Shown: in pieces, positions 1 to 4,964 of the stretch
Layout of the letters: every line of letters begins with the position of its first letter
How positions within the stretch are numbered: position 1 is the first letter of the stretch
DNA from: Haloarculaceae archaeon
Lineage (GTDB): Archaea > Halobacteriota > Halobacteria > Halobacteriales > Haloarculaceae
NCBI GenBank assembly: GCA_018609945.1
Contig: JAHENO010000225.1
Location: forward strand, 1 to 11,219
Direction of reading: 5' to 3'
Length of the DNA stretch: 11,219 nucleotides
Notes under the pieces: model-generated
What the model saw: the letters and a program-made list of their open reading frames with translations, nothing else
What the model was told of the DNA's origin: nothing
The model's database searches: none
Program-made: the position numbers and the translations under genes

Positions 1-352
1 ACCCCATCCTGCTCGCGCTCACGCGCTCGCTGAGGGTGGGGCTTCCTGTTTCCGCGACACACTTTTTCGTGGCTGCTCGGCTGACGCTGACCAGCCGCGC
101 AGGGAGCGCAGTCTCCGCAGGCGTGGATTCGGAGTGTCCCACTCCTACTCGGTGGTGATGGCATGATTTGTCTCGACCGCCCTTCTTGTCAGGCTCGAAG
201 CCGAGACGATGGGTGGGTACCATCACACCCCCAACATTCGGTTGGTAGTGACCTAACTGCCCGGCACGGAGTGTAAGTAAAACGATGACTGGCGCTGTAT
301 CCCCTCCGTACTCGCTCCCTTCGGTCACTTCTTGAGGAAGCGGGATTAGCGC
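1..352 (-). pseudogene. C-terminal remnant of an IS1341-type TnpB, running off the left edge
   Basis: On the minus strand one frame stays open from about 352 to the window edge, about 117 codons. Its last part reads HSESTPAETALP, then VAETGSPTLSER, then ends in a GC-rich hairpin. From memory this resembles the variable tail and right end of haloarchaeal IS1341-type (IS200/IS605 family) TnpB proteins, which commonly end in ETALP and ETGSP-like stretches; no search was possible. The RuvC and zinc-finger parts that make TnpB an RNA-guided nuclease would lie to the right on this strand, but the plus-strand DoxX-like gene begins there at 393. The element is therefore truncated. The stop codon is expected just beyond position 1. 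The upper part of this open frame (about 200-352) shows no motif I recognise, so the true boundary of homology may lie lower. It could instead be only a right-end fragment with chance coding potential. Confidence 0.5.
2..41 (-). repeat. Right-end hairpin of the IS200/IS605-like remnant
   Basis: CCCCATCCT at 2-10 pairs with AGGGTGGGG at 33-41 with one mismatch (a wobble on the plus strand). The inside holds further GCGC/GCGC pairing around 15-26. A terminal hairpin of this kind directly following a GSP..L..R TnpB tail is the normal right end of IS200/IS605 elements. There it serves as the single-strand transposition substrate and as the 3' scaffold of the guide (omega/reRNA). The guide would continue beyond position 1, outside the window. 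Confidence 0.5.
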
Positions 353-392
353 CCTGCCACAGAAGCTAACACGCCACAGGCCCCACCGACGG

Positions 393-797
393 ATGATGGA
401 CTCACTGTCGCGGCTGGCCGCTCGCGCGCCGGCACCGCCGGTGCTGGCCCGCGTCGGCCTCGGAGCGATGGTGTTGCTCGCTGGCGTCCACAAACTCGCC
501 GCACCCGGAGCGTGGGCCGTCTACGTGACGGACTGGCTGGCCCCCTGGCTCGTCGTCTCCCCGGTGGCATTCATGCTCCTGAACGGTGTCCTGGAGGTGG
601 GGTTCGGGCTGGCCATCCTCGGGGACCGCTGGACGGCGTTCGCAGCGGGGGTGGCCGCCGTCTCGCTGTCGGCCACGGTCGGGTACCTCGCGCTGGTGGC
701 GCTCTTGGACGGTGGGCGCTTTCTCGACGTGCTCGTCCGCGACGTCGGGCTGGCGGCGCTGGCCTGGGCCGTCGTGATCGACGCGCTCCGGGAGTGA
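393..797 (+). CDS. DoxX-like four-helix membrane protein
   Basis: 134 residues with four hydrophobic segments at roughly 16-36, 50-76, 83-106 and 115-132, so an integral membrane protein. The pattern fits the DoxX family: R-x-x-L-G-like first helix ending in GVHKL, a conserved charged residue in helix 2 (the GVLEVGFGLAI stretch), and short loops. DoxX-type proteins are small quinone- or redox-associated membrane proteins, and the exact role of most haloarchaeal members is unknown. Two adjacent ATGs (393, 396) could start it. No convincing Shine-Dalgarno sequence is seen, and a TATA-like stretch near 343-348 is weak. It begins about 40 bp from the end of the TnpB remnant, so insertion of that element may have replaced its original upstream region. 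It stands alone, with no overlap to the next gene. DoxX/DoxD class membership is fairly sure; the function is not. Confidence 0.78.
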   Translation: MMDSLSRLAARAPAPPVLARVGLGAMVLLAGVHKLAAPGAWAVYVTDWLAPWLVVSPVAFMLLNGVLEVGFGLAILGDRWTAFAAGVAAVSLSATVGYLALVALLDGGRFLDVLVRDVGLAALAWAVVIDALRE

Positions 798-895
798 CTT
801 CATCGTGAGTATCGTAACGTCCCCGTACGCCCCAACATAGCAGACCCACTGACGGAGTCGGGATTCCCAGTCCCCGGAAATCGTAGTCACCTCTT

Positions 896-903
896 TTTAT
901 ATG
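896..903 (+). promoter_or_regulatory. TATA box of the small membrane-protein gene
   Basis: TTTATATG follows a T-run (894-898) in the otherwise GC-rich gap between 798 and 928. Transcription would start near 922-926, directly at or before the GGAGG at 922-926. The small gene at 935 therefore probably has a very short leader. Confidence 0.5.
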
Positions 904-934
904 GCTACGCAATCTCCAAGTGGAGGGAATGCCA

Positions 935-1093
935 ATGTCGGTCACAACCTTCGAGCGACAGACTTTCGGTGAACCGTTGACCGCCGTAGAACGGCTTATC
1001 GGCGGAGTGGTCGTTGCTGCTGGAGCCATCGGTCACATAGCCCTCGGCCTTACAGCAGCAGTTTTCCTCTATGCCCTCCTGTTTGGGCTGTGA
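935..1093 (+). CDS. Small single-helix membrane protein, 52 residues
   Basis: A short ORF reading MSVTTFERQTFGEP and then a charged turn (AVERL). It continues as one long hydrophobic segment of about 30 residues to the stop, ending in FLYALLFGL. It is predicted to sit in the membrane with a short cytoplasmic head. GGAGG at 922-926 lies 8 nt before the ATG at 935 but only 2 nt before the in-frame ATG at 929, which decides for 935. It has its own TATA box and is followed by a hairpin plus T6 terminator, so it looks like a complete monocistronic unit. I do not recognise the family. One His (in the GAIGHIAL stretch) lies inside the helix. It could work with the adjacent DoxX-like protein, but only proximity suggests this. 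Confidence 0.62.
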   Translation: MSVTTFERQTFGEPLTAVERLIGGVVVAAGAIGHIALGLTAAVFLYALLFGL

Positions 1094-1157
1094 GTTTCAC
1101 CCCACTTTCGACCCGCTGTTGATATCCGACCCCGAGCACGCGGAGGAGTGATGGATT

Positions 1158-1178
1158 CGCGCCTTCCATCTTGCACGC
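1158..1178 (+). repeat. Left copy of a 21-bp direct repeat flanking the demethylase block
   Basis: A 21-bp sequence beginning CGCGCCTTCC and ending TCTTGCACGC. It recurs in the same orientation at 3826-3846 with a single A/G difference. The two copies bracket the demethylase and regulator genes. Similarity stops abruptly outside the repeat on both sides. It could be a target duplication, a recombination core, or a dispersed short repeat of the genome. Confidence 0.55.
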
Positions 1179-1195
1179 GCTGAACCGACCCAGTC

Positions 1196-1218
1196 CGACT
1201 GTGCTAGTCGTCTTTTTT
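1196..1218 (+). terminator. Hairpin plus T-tract terminator
   Basis: CGACT (1196-1200), loop GTGCT, AGTCG (1206-1210), immediately followed by TCTTTTTT. This is a compact stem with a six-T tract, and archaeal RNA polymerase stops readily at T-tracts. It lies about 100 bp after the small membrane-protein gene and upstream of the demethylase promoter, so it would insulate the two units. Confidence 0.6.
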
Positions 1219-1292
1219 ATCCGCCCTCGTCGTTCTCACCGCTTCCACCGAACGAGGTGCAAAGGGGGTCGGGAATGAAATCTTCCAAGGCC

Positions 1293-1311
1293 GGTATAAG
1301 TAGGTTATACC
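1293..1311 (+). promoter_or_regulatory. Palindromic core promoter of the demethylase unit
   Basis: GGTATAA, a 5-nt spacer and TTATACC form a perfect 7-bp inverted repeat. Each arm is itself a TATA-like element, so a regulator bound here would directly block or position TBP. From the left arm the start of transcription falls near 1323-1328, where the ACAGAACAATG sequence shared with the regulator gene occurs (1320-1330). From the right arm it falls near 1333. Either would transcribe the small ORF at 1357 and the demethylase at 1514. Confidence 0.55.
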
Positions 1312-1356
1312 CTTAAGCTACAGAACAATGCGGTTACCGATCCTCTATTCGGTTGT

Positions 1357-1506
1357 ATGCCACAGAGAACCCATCCCGACGAGCGAGACAGGGCTACCGA
1401 ATCAAAATTCTACCTCCCCGCCGGCGTCACGCCGCCCTTCGACGCCAGTCGATTCGAGCGTCTCTGGGCGGCGCTATTCAAGCATCAGGTGGAACCACTG
1501 GAATAG
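1357..1506 (+). CDS. Small acidic ORF of 49 residues ahead of the demethylase-like gene
   Basis: Reads from MPQRTHPDERD through a KFYLPAGVTPPFD stretch to a helix-like RFERLWAALFKH tail. Codons end mostly in G/C and the composition is that of a soluble haloarchaeal protein. The competing frame from ATG 1328, in frame with the demethylase, gives a Ser/Pro/Arg-rich stretch that does not look like protein. The stop TAG at 1504-1506 is 7 nt before ATG 1514, so the two would be translationally coupled. The start lies about 25-30 nt downstream of the predicted transcript start. I do not recognise a family, and there is no Cys, signal peptide or membrane segment. It may be an accessory or leader protein of the enzyme. 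The alternative is that it is untranslated leader, or a fragment of an older gene. Confidence 0.5.
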   Translation: MPQRTHPDERDRATESKFYLPAGVTPPFDASRFERLWAALFKHQVEPLE

Positions 1507-1513
1507 GCCGTTA

Positions 1514-2881
1514 ATGTCCAAAAATCAACACCACCCGAACCACCCCAGTGTCGACCAATCGAACCGTGCCGTTCCCAGAAACCTTCGTCAAACAGGCGAC
1601 GCAGACATCGACCTCGTGATCTCGACCCGGGTCCGGAAGTCGCCGTTCTGGCACCTCTCCGTCGAGGAGGGCTGTCACGAGGCGACGGTGTACAACCACA
1701 TGTATCACCCTCGGGCGTACATCGACCCCGAAGACGGCGGTTCGGAAGCCGAGTACGAACTGCTTGTCAACGACGTAGCGCTGTGGGACGTCGCTGTCGA
1801 GCGCCAGATTCGTGTCGAGGGGCCCGACGCCGAGGCGTTCGTCGACTACGTCATCACGCGGGACGCGACCGACATCGAGCCGATGCGTGGCAAGTACGCC
1901 ATCTGTTGCAACGAAGAGGGTGGCATCCTCAACGACTTCGTCCTGTTGCGACCCGAGGAGGACGAGTTCTGGTTCTCAATCGCCGATTCGGACCTACTGC
2001 AGTGGTTGCAAGGGGTCACGGTCGGGAACGACTTCGCGGTCGCCATCGACGAGATCGACGTCTCGCCGATGCAGGTTCAGGGCCCGAAATCGCCCGACGT
2101 GATCGAGTCACTCATCGATGACGCGGTCGAAAACGTTCCGTACTACGGACTGTTGGAAGCGACTATCAACGACGTCCCGGTGTTGGTGAGTCAAACGGGC
2201 TTCTCCGGAGAGGCGGGGTTCGAAATCTACGTCCGTGAGGCGACGACGAACGCCGAAGCAGTGTGGAACCCGGTACTCGAAACGGTCAAAGACCACGGCG
2301 GTGCCGCGACGCCAGTAAACGGTCGGCGACGGATCGCTGCCGGAATCCTGTCGCTGGGACAGGACATGGATCACGAGACGTCGCCGTTCCAGGTCAATCT
2401 CGGGTACCAGGTACCCGACGACAAGGACGCAGACTACGTCGGCAAAGCCGAACTGGAACGTCAGAAGGAAGCCATCGAAGACGGGGCGTATCCGTTCACG
2501 CACAAACTGGTGGGTCTGAAGATGGCCGGCGAGCCGATTCTGGAGTGGGCCTCGGATTTCTGGCTCATCTCGGACCCGGAGACGGGCGAGGAATGTGGCT
2601 ACCTGACGTCGGCGGGGTGGAATCCGGACCTCGGGACCAACATCGGCCTCGGATTCGTGCCGGCGGGGAAACTGCAGGCCGCGACCGACGTTCCGCTCGA
2701 CGACTCGATATACGACGCGGACGTCGACGTGGAGTTCGAAGTCCACCTCCCGGACGAGTACGCCGAGGCGCCCGGCGAACCCGTCTATGCGACGCTGGCG
2801 ACGGTCCCGTTCAAAGAGTCAGTCAATCCCAGCGCCCGCGAACAGGCCAAGATTCACGCCAGGACCGATATAGGGGAGTGA
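1514..2881 (+). CDS. GcvT/DmdA-superfamily tetrahydrofolate-dependent demethylase (methyltransferase)
   Basis: 455 residues from ATG 1514. An in-frame ATG at 1328 would add 62 Ser/Pro-rich residues that overlap the small ORF, so I reject it. The body follows the DMSP demethylase (DmdA) pattern throughout: RVRKSPF near 39-45, TVYNHM (58-63), ALWDVAVERQ (89-98), FWFSIADSD (152-160), DVSPMQVQGPKS (182-193), TGFSGEAGFEIY (228-239) and ILSLGQDMDHETSPF (278-292), then the barrel-like C-terminal GcvT domain. Enzymes of this superfamily move a methyl group from sulfur, nitrogen or oxygen substrates to tetrahydrofolate in the cytoplasm. DmdA itself is about 370 residues; this protein is longer, in the size range of the aromatic O-demethylases LigM and DesA. 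The substrate cannot be read from sequence: DMSP, a methylated amine or betaine, or an aryl methyl ether are all possible. A Bat-type regulator follows. Codons are less GC-rich than in the genes after 3899. Confidence 0.82.
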   Translation: MSKNQHHPNHPSVDQSNRAVPRNLRQTGDADIDLVISTRVRKSPFWHLSVEEGCHEATVYNHMYHPRAYIDPEDGGSEAEYELLVNDVALWDVAVERQIRVEGPDAEAFVDYVITRDATDIEPMRGKYAICCNEEGGILNDFVLLRPEEDEFWFSIADSDLLQWLQGVTVGNDFAVAIDEIDVSPMQVQGPKSPDVIESLIDDAVENVPYYGLLEATINDVPVLVSQTGFSGEAGFEIYVREATTNAEAVWNPVLETVKDHGGAATPVNGRRRIAAGILSLGQDMDHETSPFQVNLGYQVPDDKDADYVGKAELERQKEAIEDGAYPFTHKLVGLKMAGEPILEWASDFWLISDPETGEECGYLTSAGWNPDLGTNIGLGFVPAGKLQAATDVPLDDSIYDADVDVEFEVHLPDEYAEAPGEPVYATLATVPFKESVNPSAREQAKIHARTDIGE

Positions 2882-2961
2882 GCGTCGTTTCCCCGAAGAT
2901 GCAGTACTACGAGGATGATGGTTCGTCCCGGACATCGCAAAAACGGTGGATTGGGAACGGC

Positions 2962-2968
2962 CATATAC
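2962..2968 (+). promoter_or_regulatory. TATA box of the 2993 regulator gene
   Basis: ATATACT lies about 27 bp upstream of ATG 2993, the usual spacing for a leaderless haloarchaeal transcript. The regulator therefore has its own promoter in the 111-bp gap after the demethylase. The sequence around the start (ACAGAACAATG) matches that at 1320-1330. Confidence 0.62.
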
Positions 2969-2992
2969 TCACGCCGCCTATCTCACAGAACA

Positions 2993-3658
2993 ATGGCCGA
3001 CGTTAAAGCGGCTGTCCGAGTCGAGCATCCCGACATAGTGCTCACAGAGACAGTTACTCACGACCGGAGTGCGAGCGTCAAGTCGGTGTCAGAGGCAGGA
3101 ACTGACCCGACGTCGGGAAAGTTCTTCTATCACGTCGAGTCGTCTGACTTCCGCCAGTTCGAGGACGGATTGCGGAACGACCACACCGTCGGCGAATTCG
3201 AACGGGTTATCGAAACCAGGGACGGGAAAGCGATCTACAGCTTCGAGTATACGGACGAAGCGAAGGTATTCTCGCCAGTCATCTCGACCGCGAACGGTGT
3301 CGTGCTCGACATGGAGAACGACGAAAACGCCTGGATATTTACAGTATGGATGCCCGAACGAACGAACCTGGCCGATCTCTGGGACAATGCACGACGGCAC
3401 GACATCGACATCGAGTTACTGCGCGTGAACGAATACGCCAGTTTGGGTACGACGGACGCCGGGCTGACCGACAGTCAACGGGAGGCACTCCTCGTCGCGT
3501 TCGAAGCCGGGTATTTCGAAGAACCACGGGACGCCACGCTCGGCGAGGTCGCCGCTGAACTGGACATCTCTCAGCCAGCAGCCGGTGGTCTCCTTCGACG
3601 TGGAATCGAGCGACTCATCGTATCGTCCCTGATGGATGACAGCCAGGCTCCAGATTGA
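2993..3658 (+). CDS. Single-domain Bat-type (HTH_10) transcription regulator
   Basis: 221 residues from ATG 2993. An upstream ATG at 2915 would lie before the TATA box and is rejected. The first ~150 residues form an uncharacterised sensory domain (VRVEHPDIVLTETV at the start, FTVWMPERTNL near 120). This arrangement is common to small haloarchaeal Bat-like regulators. The C-terminus from about 157 is the HTH_10 domain: LTDSQREALLVAFEAGYFE, then LGEVAAELDISQPAAGGLL as helix-turn-helix, and a hydrophobic tail. Bat and DmsR are characterised relatives in this class and activate genes for specific energy or catabolic pathways. Position directly after the demethylase and at similar base composition suggests that it controls that gene, possibly through the palindromic promoter at 1293-1311. 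There is no phosphorylation domain. No strong terminator is seen immediately after it, but the cruciform at 3698 lies 40 bp on. Confidence 0.85.
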   Translation: MADVKAAVRVEHPDIVLTETVTHDRSASVKSVSEAGTDPTSGKFFYHVESSDFRQFEDGLRNDHTVGEFERVIETRDGKAIYSFEYTDEAKVFSPVISTANGVVLDMENDENAWIFTVWMPERTNLADLWDNARRHDIDIELLRVNEYASLGTTDAGLTDSQREALLVAFEAGYFEEPRDATLGEVAAELDISQPAAGGLLRRGIERLIVSSLMDDSQAPD

Positions 3659-3697
3659 CCACCGGCGACTCGGTGCAGTGGCGGCGATGACACTCTG

Positions 3698-3779
3698 ATA
3701 CTGACTGCTGTCGCTATTTTCCAGGCCGACCGCACGACGTCGTGCAGTCGATCCGGTACTGAACTACAGCAGTCAGTAT
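3698..3779. repeat. 82-bp nested inverted repeat between convergent genes
   Basis: ATACTGACTGCTGT (3698-3711) and its exact reverse complement (3766-3779) form 14-bp ends. Inside lies a second palindrome: CGAC, one mismatch, GCACGACGTCGTGC (3732-3745), one mismatch, GTCG (3727-3750). The whole folds as two stacked stems on either strand. It sits in the 240-bp gap between the regulator (ends 3658, plus) and the hypothetical gene (ends 3899, minus). It may be a bidirectional terminator, a small structured RNA, or a miniature element with 14-bp terminal inverted repeats. No target duplication is obvious at its edges. Confidence 0.65.
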
Positions 3780-3825
3780 GAGGGTACGACTCGTGTCTCC
3801 GTCAGGGTGTCCGTCGTGACCGAGA

Positions 3826-3846
3826 CGCGCCTTCCGTCTTGCACGC
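3826..3846 (+). repeat. Right copy of the 21-bp direct repeat
   Basis: Matches 1158-1178 at 20 of 21 positions in the same orientation, and is 2,668 bp away from it. It lies between the nested inverted repeat and the end of the 3899 gene, where base composition starts to rise. The rest of 3780-3898 shows no gene. Confidence 0.55.
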
Positions 3847-3898
3847 CACTGTTGCCGACTCCTAAAGAGAAAACTATGGGTCCCTCCGCCAATCCCTC

Positions 3899-4258
3899 TC
3901 AGAACAGGCCTTCGGCGACGCTGACGGTCCCGTTGCCGGTCTCGACGAGTGCGGTTTCGTCGGGGCCGCTGCCCACGAGACACTCGGCGCTGTCGGTCTC
4001 GTCGCCGTCGAGGCGCGCCCGGACGCCGTAGACGGCCCGTTCGAGGCGCGTCCGGATGGCGACCGTCTCTAGGGGCGCGACCGCAACGGTGCGTGCGAAC
4101 GCCCGGTCGCCGTCGGGGTCGAGGAACGTCACCCTCACCTCGTGGGCCTCGCTGCCGTCGTAGTTGCGCACGACGAGGCTCCGGTCGCTGACGACCTGCG
4201 CCGGTTCGCGGGAGTTGCCGGTGTCGGATTCGGGCTGGCGGTGTGCGGTCAGTTGCAT
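3899..4258 (-). CDS. Beta-rich hypothetical protein, 119 residues
   Basis: A conserved-looking haloarchaeal hypothetical protein that I cannot name. After a polar N-terminal 20-25 residues it alternates short hydrophobic strands: SLVVRNYDG (27-35), EVRVTFLDPDGD (40-51), ARTVAVAPLETVAIRTRL and VYGVRARLDGD. It closes with ECLVG and NGTVSVAEG. The pattern suggests an immunoglobulin-like beta sandwich of about 95 residues. There is no signal peptide or membrane segment and only one Cys, so it is probably cytoplasmic. A TATA box (TTATAGG on the minus strand, about 29 bp upstream) fits a leaderless start at the ATG ending at 4258. A GTTTC-N7-GAAAC palindrome stands just upstream of that TATA. The longer minus-strand frame over the same DNA is Arg/Gln-rich and is a shadow. 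Real coding is likely; the function is unknown. Confidence 0.7.
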   Translation of the reverse strand: MQLTAHRQPESDTGNSREPAQVVSDRSLVVRNYDGSEAHEVRVTFLDPDGDRAFARTVAVAPLETVAIRTRLERAVYGVRARLDGDETDSAECLVGSGPDETALVETGNGTVSVAEGLF

Positions 4259-4283
4259 ACCTGCTATCCGGACGCCAGCCCAC

Positions 4284-4290
4284 CTATAAC
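4284..4290 (-). promoter_or_regulatory. TATA box of the 119-residue hypothetical gene
   Basis: Minus-strand GTTATAG, about 29 bp before the ATG at 4258. This gives an essentially leaderless mRNA. Confidence 0.6.
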
Positions 4291-4300
4291 CGCACGCGGC

Positions 4301-4317
4301 GTTTCAGCCCCGGAAAC
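4301..4317 (-). promoter_or_regulatory. GTTTC-N7-GAAAC operator-like palindrome
   Basis: GTTTC at 4301-4305 and GAAAC at 4313-4317 with seven bases between, lying 11 bp upstream of the TATA element on the minus strand. The same half-sites with the same 7-bp spacer stand 12 bp upstream of the TATA box of the FAD-protein gene at 9645-9661. Position and symmetry suggest a binding site for a dimeric regulator. A CCCCG/CGGGG hairpin (4308-4323) overlaps it and could alternatively act as a terminator stem for the upstream deaminase gene. Confidence 0.5.
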
Positions 4318-4346
4318 ACGGGGTCAGCCTCGAAAACCCGCGGTTT

Positions 4347-4362
4347 CGTGGTCGGACGACCA
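4347..4362. repeat. Short palindrome GTGGTC-GGAC-GACCAC
   Basis: Perfect 6-bp arms around a 4-nt centre in the 169-bp gap between the two minus-strand genes, about 66 bp past the deaminase stop. It could be part of that gene's terminator or a second protein site in the promoter region of the 4258 gene. No T-tract follows on the minus strand. Confidence 0.4.
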
Positions 4363-4427
4363 CAGTCATACGAACTGCCGTGGCACGGACGGTTCTGTGC
4401 GAGACGAGGACAGTCTGGCACAGAGTG

Positions 4428-4886
4428 TCACTGCGAGTAAAACTCCTCGTGGACGCGCCGTCCGTCGGATTCGAGGACGGGGCCGTCGACAGTCGTGGAC
4501 CCACCCTTGCGTTCGATAACTTCCCGGCAGGAGATTCCGGCGTTGGCGTCCCCGCGGATGGACGCAAGCGTCTCCGCAGAGACGCTGTAGACGACCCGAT
4601 CCAGCCCCGCGTAGTAGATTGCCGTCGCACACATCTCGCAGGGTTCGGTGCTGGTGTACATCGTGCAGTCCGCACGCTCCGTGGCGGCCAGTTCGCGGGC
4701 TGCCCAGCGTGCGAGTTTGAGTTCCGGGTGGGCAGTGATGTCGTTCTCGGTCAGTGTGGTGTTCCGTGACCGCCTGCGGACTGTCCCGTCGACGACGAGC
4801 AGCGATCCGAACGGGGTGTTCCCGTTCGAGACCGCCTCGCGTGCCAGCTCGATGGCGTCCCGGACGTACCGCTCGTCTTCGGCCAT
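4428..4886 (-). CDS. CMP/dCMP-fold zinc deaminase (nucleoside or base deaminase)
   Basis: 152 residues, the usual length of the family that includes guanine, cytosine and tRNA-adenosine (TadA) deaminases. The zinc site is complete. TAHPELKL carries His53 as ligand and Glu55 as proton shuttle, and EPCEMC carries Cys83 and Cys86. The enzyme should hydrolyse the exocyclic amino group of a purine or pyrimidine in the cytoplasm. The middle residue of the first motif is Pro (HPE) where most relatives have Ala (HAE). Family members differ so little in overall pattern that guanine, cytosine or another base cannot be chosen. It starts at the ATG ending at 4886, with GGAG about 10 nt upstream (4897-4900). 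It is divergent from the large sensor gene with a 78-bp shared gap. It ends well short of the next minus-strand gene, which has its own promoter, so this is probably a single-gene transcript. Confidence 0.85.
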   Translation of the reverse strand: MAEDERYVRDAIELAREAVSNGNTPFGSLLVVDGTVRRRSRNTTLTENDITAHPELKLARWAARELAATERADCTMYTSTEPCEMCATAIYYAGLDRVVYSVSAETLASIRGDANAGISCREVIERKGGSTTVDGPVLESDGRRVHEEFYSQ

Positions 4887-4964
4887 ACGAATTGTTCTCC
4901 TGGTTGCCTTTATGTTGCGTCTTTAGCGAACGTTTATAGACCGCCGGAACCGAACTGCGGGGAC
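4887..4964. promoter_or_regulatory. Divergent promoter region of deaminase and sensor-regulator genes
   Basis: TTTATAG at 4933-4939 is about 29 bp before the sensor ATG at 4965, giving a nearly leaderless transcript. Read on the minus strand the same bases give TCTATAAA, which would start the deaminase mRNA near 4909 with a short leader containing GGAG at 4897-4900. A CATAAAGG on the minus strand (4907-4914) is an alternative TATA for the deaminase, but it would leave that GGAG outside the transcript. Both genes may thus depend on one AT-rich element. Confidence 0.5.

Noticed and set aside
402..890. 162-codon minus-strand frame over the DoxX-like gene
   Set aside because: His/Gln/Arg-rich composition with no motif; the plus-strand frame shows clear membrane helices.
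1328..1513. 62-residue N-terminal extension of the demethylase-like protein
   Set aside because: Ser/Pro/Arg-rich with mixed third codon positions, and it overlaps a better small ORF. The demethylase similarity starts well after ATG 1514.
3714..4283. 189-codon minus-strand frame overlapping the 119-residue gene
   Set aside because: Very Arg-rich shadow frame that runs across the nested inverted repeat; the 3899-4258 frame has haloarchaeal composition and a well-placed TATA box.
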